A DNA stretch of 64,000 nucleotides from Rhipicephalus microplus (taxonomy: Eukaryota > Arthropoda > Arachnida > Ixodida > Ixodidae), in assembly GCF_043290135.1 (NCBI RefSeq), contig NC_134703.1, positions 109,129,505-109,193,504 of the forward strand, in the 5' to 3' direction. The notes under the pieces are model-generated. The model saw only the letters and a program-made list of their open reading frames with translations, had not been told where the DNA came from and ran no database searches. Positions 36,619-49,494 of this stretch are shown piece after piece. Numbering within the stretch: position 1 is the stretch's first letter; the number at the start of each line of letters is the position of its first letter. The position numbers and the translations under genes were made by a program.

Positions 36619-38085
36619 ATTAGTTCAATACCTCTAACTTTGCTTTCCTTCTTGTTATATTGCTGCAATTTGTCTTCCCTAAGCACCTCCTTTCTTGGCC
36701 CTCATCATGGTCCTTTAGTTAGTCATAAATAAATTGTCACGTGGTTTAATGAGACGTCGCCTTCAGCAAAAGTCAAAACGTCACGAAGAGAGCGTCGAAG
36801 AGCGGCGGGTGTCAAGCAGCTTGAATCCACCGCGACCTCTGATCGTTTCGCTACCACTAACGCTGTAGCTTGCTTTTTTGGCTGCTTCGTCAGCGTCTCG
36901 TATTATTCACTAAAAATAAATAAGGCTACAGTATTTACATAAAAATGCTGTGACAGCAAAAAAGCGAACTCCACATCGAGGTGCACAAACTTCATGGTTA
37001 CCATTGTAAGCTCAAAAGCGTTAACTAGGAACACTCCTTGATTAACCTAAATATAAACTTAAGGGCAGTTTCTTTTAATCAAATCAAGATATGGAAGAAG
37101 ATTAAGCGCACTTCTAACACCCCGATTTCGCAAACGAGTGTACCGGGCGTGAGGGAAAGCCGGCCGCTGTGTTGCATCAGACTGCACTTTCCCGTGACGA
37201 AGAAGCGATAAACGTAGGATGAAAGGGCCCCGAGACAGTATCTCGTGGTTTGAAACGGCAAGTTGTCTCACTTACACCAGCGGATCGCCTTGCTATTGCA
37301 TGCGATGTTTGGTGCTTATCTTCTTCGCGCAGTTCGCAGTTGGTCCCTTTTTTCTCACTCTTCAGCTTTATTTCATGCACGGGGCTTTCGGTTGCGGTAT
37401 TGGGGCCTGCAACTGATTATGAATATCTGAGATCACAGGTAATTTTATTGGATATCACAGTAATGAACATGCCTATCAAAGGACGCCCTACCATATTCTC
37501 AATTATGGTGATTAAAGGTTGGTTAACAATTTCAGTTTAAATGTAGCTACAGTTGTGGAAAAGTATTTTCGCATCAGCTACCACTCAGTAATTAAAGATG
37601 ACAGGTGGTTTACTCTCGTCGCATTGTTTACAAAACCAGCTGTACTTTTACAATAAAAATTTTAAAGAACATCCAACGTATTTATCGTGTTTTGTTTTCC
37701 CCTCGTGTCCACTCTTGAAGCAATGTTTTTGTCATGATTAACCAACCAAGCCGTCCGTCATTCTGTGTGTAGATCGTATTGAGCCAGTCAGCATAGACGT
37801 GAGCAGGGGAGGGTGGTGGTCACCCTCCCCTAGACCCATAAGAAGGGGGGGGGCAAGTTAGCGCCATATAACTTGACATAATAGAGAACCCTGCGGAGCA
37901 TGCCAGAGGCCCGCCTGGTCAGAAATCCTCACACCCGTCAACCACAAGGACGCGAGTTGGCTCCTCCAGAGACACTGAAGACACCGATCTGTATTCTATG
38001 TCGGAACACGACACATCCGTTGACAGTTTTATACCTGTCCGGGGTTAATCCCATGTCAAGGGGGTGATTGCGAGAAAACCCGGAC
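36619..38085. other. No gene recognised
   Basis: Unassigned, with G-runs near 37805-37855. Confidence 0.4.
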
Positions 38086-38116
38086 TATAGTGAACTAGAA
38101 ATTCTAGTTCACTATA
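38086..38116. other. 31-bp perfect palindrome
   Basis: Two 15-bp arms (tatagtgaactagaa and its exact complement ttctagttcactata) around a single central A. It could form a near-perfect cruciform or hairpin; function unknown. Confidence 0.95.
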
Positions 38117-38397
38117 ACCCAGACGTAGGCGACTAGATAGAAATATACCTAGATAGATGCTCAAAGTGCCCGCACCACACAAAGAAATGCTTCGCATTTA
38201 ATAGCCAGCTCGGCAACCATCATTGACTTTTCACCAACATTACGCCCGCATAAGGTCCTTCTACAAAGAAGTTTCTGGACCTAAGGGGACGCTACGGTAC
38301 AATACTCGATTACCACGCAGAATTCTTCGGTTCGACTACTCTTGGGACGCTGATATTTCTTCTTTGCGTTCGTCGGGTGAACGCTTGTGACATCAGT

Positions 38398-38852
38398 TTT
38401 TAGGGGCGAAGCTCCTCTTAGTCTAATCTTGTCCTGGTGTGGCGTAACCGAGAGAAGAAGAGATGACGAAAAAGGAAGGCAGTATCTCTCGAACATTATA
38501 ATTGACCACGCATAGACGTACATACTAACAGAAGTTGAGTGAGGATATTGTAGATCGTGCTGTATTTCTACTCTCCAATTGGCTGCCGCGCCATTGCTGG
38601 TAGTGCCTGGGAACACGAAGAAGGAGTGTCTCCCTCAGTCTCCTGGATAGTCATGGTACGTGGTGGATCGTTCGTGAGGCATGGACGAAGCAGACCGGCA
38701 TGCTCGTTGGAGACGTTTGCGCTAGGTTTCGTTGGCTTGCGTCTCGTTGGTGTTAGCCGCGCGCCGTCTACATTCTCGAACGCGATCGTATGCATGCGCG
38801 GACAGACGGACACACGGACTGGTGGACAGACAGACAGACACACGGACTGGTG

Positions 38853-38931
<79 letters not shown>

Positions 38932-38945
38932 GGAATTTCTGCTAA
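38398..38945. repeat. GAAGCTCC-type repeat copy with (GACA)n
   Basis: Begins with taggggcgaagctcctcttag at about 38400, passes through unique-looking DNA and reaches cggacacacggactggtgga units and a pure (GACA)n run (about 38820-38931). It has the same layout as the copies at 17.1 and 52.8 kb. Confidence 0.7.
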
Positions 38946-39585
38946 ACGAGTCCTTTAACGCTATTAAACGCATTAAAAGTGATCCTACATTATAAAGCAC
39001 CCGGCCAAGTGGTAGCCTAATATGCCATGCTACAGCACAAGGCGCGAAAGCGTCAAATATAGCCCCCCCCCCCGCTAAGAGCGTATACAGTGCGGGGTCG
39101 TGAGACACAGAAAACAATCTCCACAGAGACGTAGGAAAAAAATCACAATTAAGTGATCACTGTATTGACGCAACACTTTGCCTCAGTTCTTGGTTTACCC
39201 GTGAAAGAGAAAACGGAGCTGAAGTATAGTCAAATACAAAGAAAGACGGATGACAATAGGTGCCGAGTTACAAATTATTTTTAGTTTGCACTATTGACAC
39301 ATATCGTGGCACCCAAAACACACGTGACTACTGAAGATGTGCTATTATCCCCCCGACGTCAGCATCCCCGCCAGAGACGCGCGTGAATTATCTGAATGAT
39401 AAAAAGTCAATTTTATTTAGGGTGGGTTAGAGATACTAACATATCTATCTTTAGGGCGTACTGCTTCAGATGCTTTCGATATTTTTCTTGTTCCTTTAAC
39501 GCAACCACGCTAAGAGCTTGTTTCCATGAAAATCAGCGCTTGTCTGTGCTCCTTTCTTGTCCTTTTTCAAAATAATAATAAGAAT
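38946..39585. other. No gene recognised
   Basis: Unassigned DNA with a C-run near 39063-39073. Confidence 0.4.
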
Positions 39586-39589
39586 ATTA

Positions 39590-40010
39590 TTAATACTAAT
39601 ATATTAGGTTTTACGTTCTGTAGCCATGATATGATTATTATAGATGCTGTAATGGAGGGCACCGGAAATTACGACCATCTGGTGTTCTTTCTTTGCACTG
39701 AAATCGCATCGTACACGGGTCTCTACCATTTCACCTCATTGATTGGTATGTGGGGTTTAATGTCCCAAAACCACTATATGATTATGAGAGACGACGTAGT
39801 GGAGGGCTCCGGAAATTTAGACCACCTGGGGTTCATTAACGTGCACCCAAATCTGAGCACACGGGCCAACAACATTTCTGCCTCCATTACCATTTCACCT
39901 CAAACAAAATGTGACCACCACAGCTAATATCGAACCCGCAACCTTCGGGTCGCAGGTTCCTTGTAGCTCACCGTAGCACCGAAGTCACTGTTCCACCGTG
40001 ACGTACTGTT
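39590..40010 (-). mobile_element. Ruka-related SINE split by a younger Ruka-like SINE
   Basis: The older second-subfamily SINE occupies 39590-39723 and resumes at 39903-40010 (head side with gaacccgcaaccttcgggtc). Into it a 5'-truncated Ruka-like SINE (39739-39887, minus strand) has inserted, flanked by a perfect 15-bp duplication taccatttcacctca at 39724-39738 and 39888-39902. The nesting dates the two subfamilies relative to each other at this site. Confidence 0.88.
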
Positions 40011-40157
40011 AGACAGTGCAATGAAACCCAACTTACACAAAGATTCGCGCTCGGATGAAGACTGTTCACCCCAAAGTTACTCGAATAAACTAGTGACGTT
40101 GCTGTATACCTTGCAGAGCAATGGACAGCACGCGATGCGCGGAACGCATGGGCTCAC

Positions 40158-40312
40158 CTGGCAGGCGTCGTCGCCCTTCTCACCACCGGCGCAGTACGAG
40201 CTGGCCGGCATCAGGAACTGCTTCTCCGTCACCGCGTTGATTTTGGCCGTGCAGTCGCGGTCCTCGACGACGGGCAGCACAGCTTCACGAACCCGCAGCG
40301 CAATCGGTCCGC
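40158..40312 (-). CDS. mas: mas exon: substrate-pocket region before the Ser/Gly box
   Basis: The acceptor is gcgtcag ending at 40313 and the donor gtgagc begins at 40157. The 155-nt exon encodes [40 protein letters not shown] and [12 protein letters not shown]. The next exon should begin with the GDSGGP or GDGGGP motif; I searched the minus strand to the window start and did not find it. Confidence 0.92.
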
Positions 40313-43300
40313 CTGACGCAAACGATACGCGGAAACCAAAATGCTTTTTAAAATAATTGTTCTGCTCTTATATCAGCTGTTCACGTATGTTCAGCACAGA
40401 TTGCCTAGCTAGTGTATATGCTGTCTTGCTTTGAGTGAATGAGCATTTGTCTGACCGCAGGAAATAAATTTATAAGCGCATGCGCTGTAAGCGCTTGTGG
40501 CCTACAGGACTAGAATGGAAACGAGCTTTTGTCATTTTAAGCAATGTGTGGCGTATGTGGACAACTTGTGAGCGAGCCAGCCCGCTGCCCGGCCTATAAA
40601 TAATTGTAAAAGAGAGTAGAGGAGAGAAAGAAAGGAATAGAGAAAAGAAATTACATTGTATAATTATGAACGAAGTATATAAGAAAAGCGCCCGCCACAA
40701 GGTTTACTTTGTGTTTAAAGTGCGGCTGATCAGGCCTGGAAACAACTGTAACATTATCCGGCATTTTATTCGTATCATTCGTTATTTTTTCCTATCAATT
40801 TTAAAACTAAGTGAGGTTAATGTTCCCCACGAGTTGGGGCGTAGTTAGAAACATTTGTCAGGGTCGTGAGGGGAGGGGAGTCATATACTCACCCTTTCGT
40901 GCGTATGTTTGCGTGTGTGCACCACCCCAACCACCTTGACCCGGCTATACGCCAGTGCTTGCAAAGTTAGGTCTTTTATCAAGTTACGGAAATACGGCAG
41001 GTAAATATGGTGAGGCAGTACGGTAGCGTGACGCCTCTCCAGTGACAATGCGTCCTTCAGGTGACAGGTCCCTCGCTAACAATGAGTAGGTTGACAGGCA
41101 ACAATGAGGTGTGACAACCCCACAGTAATTTTTGAGCTTTTGTGTTCTTGGGGTGCCTTCGTAAAAGGTCAACGACCGAGAAATGAGGAACGGGTATTTG
41201 CGCGCCGTATTTCCGTAACTTGCTAAATGACCCTAGTAACGCGTGAGCTCGGACAGAAATATAGGCAGGTCGACTATAGCGCGTAGAGTTTCCCAATATA
41301 CACTAGAGGGAACTCTGGCGCTAGTGTCTATGGGAGCTGCAATGCACGGCGCTTCAGCGATCACGGGAATGATGGGTAGTACACACATTTGTCTAAACTT
41401 CGTACTTTTGGCCTGCTTTTGTCTCCGTGTATGTTCGTGTGGCTTGAAGCTGTTTTCTCACGAAACAAAAGTCGGCAAATGTTCAGCGATTGCGCTTCAC
41501 CACCCTATTTTTCTTAATTACCTTTCCAAATTGGGTCACGAAGTTTAAAAGGGTTGAATCATTCTTTCAAAACAAAATCGAAACACAGCAATAAACGGAG
41601 CCGCAAGTACGATTCGCCGCTTGCAAGTACAAAGACTAGGCAAATGTGTGTACTACCCATCATTGCCATGGCCGCTGAACGATCGCAGCGCCAGAGTGCC
41701 CTCTAGTTAATTTCGAGAAACTCTACGGACTAGCGTACCTTCTCCCAGGTAGCCGTATCCAGTGACGGTGCACCGATCCCCGGGAGTGGGCGCCGCACCA
41801 CGGGCGGGCAGGCACACGAGGCAGGTGCGCGGGTTGAGCTGCACGGCGCCCTGGAGTTTGAGCAGCGCGATGTCGTTGTCCAGCGTCTGGCCGTTGTGGT
41901 TGTGGTGGATGTAGGTGGTGGCCACGCGGCGCGTCTGCGCTCCCGGGTGCGCCCGCTCGCTGCCCAGGTCGTGGTCGCCGACGCGGACGAACACGGGCTC
42001 CCCGTTGCGCACCAGGCTGCGCCAGCACCGCAACAAACGTTAGCTAACTCAGTCGTTTACTTAGGTAGCGTAACACCAAAGACTAACGAATAATACTAAT
42101 TGTTGGACTCTAACGTCCCAAAACGACCACATGATTATGAGAGATGCCGTAGTGGAGGGCTAAAAAAATTCGACCATTTGGGGATTCTTCAGCGTGAACC
42201 AAAATCTTATAGGCACACGGACCTCGAGCATTTTCACCTCCATCGAAAACATGGGCTGCCGGAGCTGGCATTCGATCCCACGACCTCTGGGTCAGCAATC
42301 AAGCCCAATAACCACTAGACCACCGCGGTGGGTCGAGACTGACGACGGCGAACACACCTCATTCAATTAACCCAAACTTTAAAAGAAAAGGTATGTCGTC
42401 TAAAGCAATAAAAACATGTGGTTCTGCTGATGATGATTGATGATTTGTGGGGTTTAACGTCCCAAAACCACCATATGATTATGAGAGACGCCGTACTGAA
42501 GGGCTCCGGAAATTTATACCACCTGGGGTTCTTTAACGTGCACCCAAATCTGAGCACACGGGCCTACAACATTTCCGCCTCCATAGGATATGCAGCTGCC
42601 ACAGCCGGGGTGTGATCCCGCGACCTGCGAATCGGCAGCCGAGTACCTTAGCCACGAGACCACCGTGGCGGGGCAAGCATGCGGTGCTAAAGATAAAGTT
42701 TTCTCACAAAACGCTCGAGGGAACTTTGGCACTATAGTTTCTTCGGGCGCTGCAACGCATGACTCTTTAGATTTTTTTAGATATATTTCTTTGATGAAAT
42801 GATGAGTAGAACATAGATTTGCCTAAGGTTTGTTCTTTAAGCACCTTTGGCCCACTATGGCTTCTTCGGTGAATATTTTCCCCGACCTCCTCGATGGCTT
42901 TTCCAGTTAACTGCGCGATGTGGCTGTACGGACGTGTGCTGAGGGAGGCGGACCAAATGATACCCAGCTCCTTTTTTTTCTGATTATATTTATTCCCAAT
43001 CTATCTTTTATTCTCATTATTCCATCCCCTGTGTCGTGTTGTTGATGTGTCTGCCTATGCGCGATAGACGGTTATGACGCGGCACTTTTCTCTTCTTTTC
43101 CCCTTTCACTTCGTTTGTTTTTTTTTGGGGGGGGGAGGCTCCAAGTGGTCTGCAACCCATTTTTCACGAGTTGAAGTTAATGAATGTCGGCGAAAAACAA
43201 ATAAAACAAAAGCCGCAGTTCGCAGCCTTAGAATTTTCAGGCTCGCGAATCCAAATGATCTCACGAAGTTCACAACGAGGTATTCTTTTAGCCGAGGCAA

Positions 43301-46300
43301 AGCCAAGACACAACAATAAGCAAGACCCAACCTGAATTCAATGCTGTGAGATCGAAGATTAGACAATGCTAAATATGTGCTAGCATGATTCTCGTGGTGG
43401 CTGAACTATCTTAGCGCCACAGTTACTTGTAAACAAACAATAAGACAGTGCGAGACATAGAAAATTCAGTATTACAGTATAAAAGATAGAGTAAAATATA
43501 CACTACTGGACACCAAAGAAGCTATGCGAGGGCATTTTTGAACGAATTTCTTTAAGAATGCTACCTAAGGCTCTCCCATAAAGCTTGGCCCCGCCGCGGT
43601 GGTCTAGTAACTAAGGTACTCGGCTGCTGACCCGCAGGTCGCGGGTTCAAATCCCTGCTGCGGTGGCTGCATTTCCGATGGAGGCGGAAATGTTGTAGGC
43701 CCGTGTGCTCAGATTTGGGTGCACGTTAAAGAACCCCAGGTGGTCGAAATTTCCGGAGCCCTCCACTACGGCGTCTCTCATAATCATATGGTGGTTTTGG
43801 GACGTTAATCCCCACATATCAATCAATCAATCATCCCATAAAGCTTTTCAGTGTTACATATGCCCAGAGTTGACGACTCGAGCACATCAGCGCGTGCGTG
43901 AGGCGTCACAGGTCACATTACCAGACGGTCAGTAGTAGAAATGCTATTCGTATTAACCCATTAATGCCCCGTGTTGCATATATGCAACACAAAGTTCATC
44001 TACCTACAAATAGCGCGCTTCTCAAGATAATAGCGAAAAGTTGACGCTACTCTCTGAATTAGTTATTTCTTGATCTCGGAAGTTCAAAATTTCACCACTG
44101 GGGGCAGCGTTGCGCGCAGAGCACTGTCTACAAAATGGCGTCCTCCTTGCCGGCGGGAGGCTGTTTCTTTTGAAATAACTAATAAAATCTTTCAGACAGC
44201 GACTCCATGATGCCTAAGTGTAGAGCAGATATGTTCGTTATCTTTCCGGTATGCGTGGTTTCGCACCTCGGACGTTATTTGAAGCGCAATATTTTCTGTT
44301 TTTAGCACGTTGCAGATATGCAACGGCGGGCAGTAGTGCCCCTGTGAACCACTGTTGCATATATGCAACGTGACAGTTTTCTTGAGAATAGTAGTGTGTA
44401 AGTGCCATTTTCCGTAGGAAAACGCAAGAATTGCGACTTTTCGCTTTTATACAATTGATTTAATTTGTTCTATTGTTATTGCAGGCTGGAATTACGTCTT
44501 CTACATTTTACGGGTTGCCGAGAACACGAAAAAAGCGTTTTCTTGGAGATGACAACTTGCTTCGCCACATCGACTGCAACCAGAGTGACATATCCGAGTA
44601 CAGCAGCACCGACGAAGAGCATGAGGCGCTTGCTGACGGAAGCAGTGATGAAGAAAGTGCTTCCACGGAGCCCGAGGATGAAGTTCCCGCCCAGACCCCG
44701 ACAACAGGCTTGAAAGCGACATATGCGAAGAAGCGCTACACATGGAAGAAAACATCATTTGAAAAGTCAAAAAGCTGTTTCGAGAATGACTTCCCTTTGC
44801 CTCCTTGTGAGCCTCTCACAGCAAAGCAGCTTTTCGATTTGTTTGTGTCCAGAACGATGTAGTCACACGTAGTTGAAGAAACAAACAAGTACTACGTGCA
44901 GAAAAATGGAACAACTCTCGGCTTGACAGTTGAAGAACTCACATCTGTGCTTGGAATGTTTTTCCGTATGGGCCCGGTGGATATGCACAGGGTACGTGCG
45001 TACTGGGAACAGGGAAGCAGGTACGAGCTTGTGGCACAAGTTATGTCTCGGAACCGATTCGAGAAAATAACAAGTCATTTGCACTTTGTCGAGAATGATA
45101 CTGCGACTGAACAAACTATGCAAGACAAATGCTGGAAAGTGCGCCCTTGGCTTTCAGAACTGCGGGAAAACATGTTGAAGATTCCACAGGAAAAGAAGAC
45201 GTGCATTGATGAGATTTTGATTCCATTCCGTGGAAGGTCCCCTATATGACAGTACCTGCCAAACAAGCCAAAGTGCAAGTGGGGTCTCAAGGTTTGGGCC
45301 CGAGCAGGAGAGTCTGGGCTCTGCTATGACTTTGACGTGCATCCAGCTTCTAGCAAGGGTTTTTATGGTGATCAAAGTGGATATGAACTCGGTCTTGGGT
45401 CAGGAGTTGTGATCCAGTTGTGCTCAAGTCTCCCTGGCCACGACCACAACCTCGTTGTTGCTGATAACTTTTTTTCAAGTCCTCATTTGGTCACTGAGCT
45501 AACACGTAGGAAAATTTCCTACATTGGAACCGTGAGAGAAAACAGACTGCAATCATGCGAGTTGATGAGTGAGAAAGAAATGAAAAAAGAAGGCCGTGGC
45601 ACATTGGACTCCTGTGTGGCATCTTGCGGTGAGCAAGACATGGTGGTCGTAAAATGGTTTGACAACAGGCCAGTGACACTCATCTCCAATTGTGTTGGTG
45701 TCGAACCAACGACAACCGTAAAAAGATGGGATAAAAGGCAGAAGACCCATATTCCCTTTGAGTGCCCCGCTGTAGTGCCTCAGTACAACATGTCGATGGG
45801 TGGTGTTGACCTCCTAGACATGATGTGCTACAGTTATCGCTTTCCTATGCGGGCAAAGCGACGACATTTCTAGATTACATGCAGATACGGCACCAATTTT
45901 TTTATCTTAAAATTAAGCCATAGAAGCGAAGCAGCAACCATGGTTTCTGCAATTCACACGCGGTGTTTTGTTATATTATGCAAGAGGGAGTCTTACAGCA
46001 GGAAGCCCTCTAATGCATTATGTACAGCGCATAACTTGAAAACTTGAAAATAATTTGGACCACACTCGGAGCAAACCATGACTGGGATCACACTAGCATA
46101 TACGAATTCCAACGGAATGTGGCCGCCGCTGCATGGCGAAAATAACCCGCCACTGACACTCCACGTCAGCACACCATAAGCTGTCAACCATCAACAGATG
46201 CAGCCAGCAATGTGAGCTTTCCGAAAATGAGTTGCGAGTGTGGGGAAGACTCCTTGCCAAGCTTGCCGTACTTACCTAGTCACGCAGTGTGCTGCCGTTA

Positions 46301-49300
46301 GAACCCATTGGGTGCCGATCAGAGCTCCTCCGCAAAGGTACTGGTTCTGTGAGTTTATCAGGGCCGCCTGCGAAGGATGAAAAAAAAAAATCAATTCTGT
46401 TGTTGCGTTGGCGGCGTACTCTGATTTCATAGAGAAGCTGCATGTGGCTAGGTTGTTACCATGTATTTATTTTTTTACAGGGCACCACTGAAAGCATATG
46501 CATCAGACAAATTTAAGAAATTTTCATAATCATATAGTGGTTTTGGGACGTTAAACCCCAGATATCAAATTTAAGAAACCGGACCACTCAACCCTGATCA
46601 CGTAAAAATGAAGCATGTACAGATTGACAGCAGGCAAGAAACGCCAAACACATCGTGCGGAAAGCGAGAAAATACGACAGATTTCTCGAAATAAAGAATG
46701 CGGCGAAAAAAAAAACATTGGCAGCATATCCACGGAGTGAATGATGGAGAGTGGGGCGAAGCATTCGTCCGTCCATTCGTGCTTGCTTCCGTCAGTCCAT
46801 GCGTCCGTCTGTGTGACCGTCCATGCGTCCATCCGCCCGTCCGTGCGTGCGTCTTTTCGTGCGTCCGTCCCTGTGTTCGTCCATGCTTCCGCCCCTGCGT
46901 CTGTTCATGCGTCCATCCATGCATCTGTCTGGGAGTCCGTTCGTCCACCTATTGAACACTCTAAGTCCCACCATCTCGCATCTTTTTATCATATATTCCC
47001 CATATGGAAGCACCGCCATTCAGTGGACATTCCAAGGACTAAACGAGGGGTGGCACACGCACACTTTCGTACGGCTTGCGCTTCGGGTCTACTTCCCACC
47101 TTTAACCACCTCGAGTTCATGGTACATACTAGTTCACTGTATTCATGGCACTGTGGCCCAACGCTCGCTAAACCTTTCTAAAACAAAGGAGGTTACGCCC
47201 AGCGAGTATAACGTAGCAACCTTTTCCTGTCAGATAGTGCTCGTTGTACATGCCAATGGCTGCTAATGAGAAATGAGAGACAGAAGAATTAGGCTTTTAC
47301 TTTCTTACGGCTAGTGCTTCGTATCTACTTCCCACCTTTAACTACCTCGAGTTCCTTCATGGTATATACTAGTTCATTGTATTCATGGCACTGCGGCTCA
47401 ACGCTCGCTAAACCTTTCTAAAACTAAGGAGGTTACACCCAGCGAGTATAACGTAGCAACCCTTTTTTTTTTGTCAAATAGTGCTCAACGTACATGACAA
47501 TGGCTGCTAATGGGGATCGCAGCGTGCGCGTTAACTAAAAGCCGAATGCTCCTGTCTCTCATTCCCCCTTGGCAGCCATTGGCATGTACATTGAGCACTA
47601 TTTTTTATTGTTCAACAACGCACAGAAGAAATCTCTCACCGGCACCACCTTGCAGGTCAAAATGTCATACTTGTTACACACTACAACGGCTATGAGGGAC
47701 GAACGGGTGCCGCTATAAGGAGCTTCGCCCCTGCTCTCCCATAGTAGAGTACCTACTACTCTAAATCGTTAACCACTTTTTCAAAACACACAAAAAATCT
47801 CTGCATATCCTAGAAGTGAATGAGGTTGACTGGGCTATGCAGTAGGATCGTTCGGTATTACCGCAAATCGCCCATCGCAGTGACTGCTCACGCATGTAAA
47901 TGAGTACCAAGCGATGCACACTTATATACACTGTTTATTGGTCATGCAGTACTGGTATGTGTGGTCTGAAACGCGCTTGTTATTCATCGCCATGAGTGCC
48001 ACCGTCAGCGACGGCTTTGGGCACACAACGCCAATGGACAAGCCTCGAGTTTAAGGAGATTCGCCCCCTAAAAAAAATACTATAGCAGTTCTGTGTATGA
48101 ATAGAACCGATGAGCGAATCTCCTTGAAAACAGGACCTAAACGACTATGCGCCTGATCTCGCTGCTGGCTTTCAAGAGCATCTGCTGCGCTCCCTGGCGG
48201 TAACAACAAAACGGGTGAGTAGGCAACACGCGCGGTGCAGCTGCAGCCATCTGCCGCTCGGCGCGCTTTCTTGGCACAGGGATCTTCGACGGCGACATCG
48301 GAGTGCGGGCCTAACACCATGAGGCCTAAGGAACTTCGCTGAGCTTAAAGAAAAAAAAGAAAAAAAAGAACGCAGATGCCATGCTCCTCAAACAAAAAAC
48401 TTTAAAAGAGCGCAGGCTGAATTCAAAAAGGTCCTCCTAGACAGGCATTTCAGGTTTATCTGCAAGGTGTGTGATTGGCTATGCGCCAAAATTCTGTGTC
48501 GCCTCAGTGTGGTGTACTAAGCCGCTTCGCTGGGACACCCACTTCCATGTACGAATACGGTGAAAAATTTTCTTCAACCGCCCCAGGAGACTTACTACAA
48601 ACCCTCACTGGCTGTGCTGAACGGCGTCCCTCTTTAGTGCATATATTGCGCGAGGCTTAGTATTTGCTTCGTACAAGAGAGCGCGTAAGCATTATTTGTA
48701 ATCACGTCACTCATACGGCGTATGGTAACAGCTATGAATATGAAATCGACACTAATCGGTATTCGCCATCGTTCAGCCACCCCGCTGTGTCTGCTGGAGT
48801 GGAACACCTCAAGCATAAGACATACGAGACTCCACCAAATGAACCTTCGACTGAAACTTCAACCTCCATCCGGAATTCGTCGACGTGAAGCTTCGCTTCA
48901 TTGTCGCATTTGGTAGGGGGTTGCCTTCACAAAAGCATATACAACCCTCAAAAGCATATCAACTAACAGTGCGGAATGCGACGTCTGCGGCACCGAAGAA
49001 GACATCAACCATCTGCTGAGCCGTTGCCCTCGATTTGGCCTGTGAAAGACAAGCTTTCTGACGCGTTGCGACAATTAGACGACCGGCTACTCTGTATGCA
49101 GATGCTACTGAGTACCGTCCTCGTCTTTCGTCAGCTCAAAAGACAGTCAAAGCCATCTTGCGCTTATGCGCTACAGGCCTTGCGCTACAGGCCTATGTGA
49201 ACACCTTTAACTTTTGTGTAGTGCCACCGCTGCATACGGGTCAGCCCATTGCCTGACAATCCTTTTTTCTTCTCTTTCTCTTCTCTGTCCTTTTTCTCTA

Positions 49301-49426
49301 ATCTTTATACTCCCCCTTCCCATTCTCCCAGCGTATGGTAGCAAACTTGGCATGTGCCTGGTTAACCTCCCTGCCTTCTCTCTTGTTGTTGTTGTTCCTG
49401 TTCTCCTCTTCTAGCCAATATTCGCG

Positions 49427-49494
<68 letters not shown>

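Noticed and set aside
41243..41548. 101-codon frame
   Set aside because: Lies within the inverted-repeat MITE and has no coding similarity.
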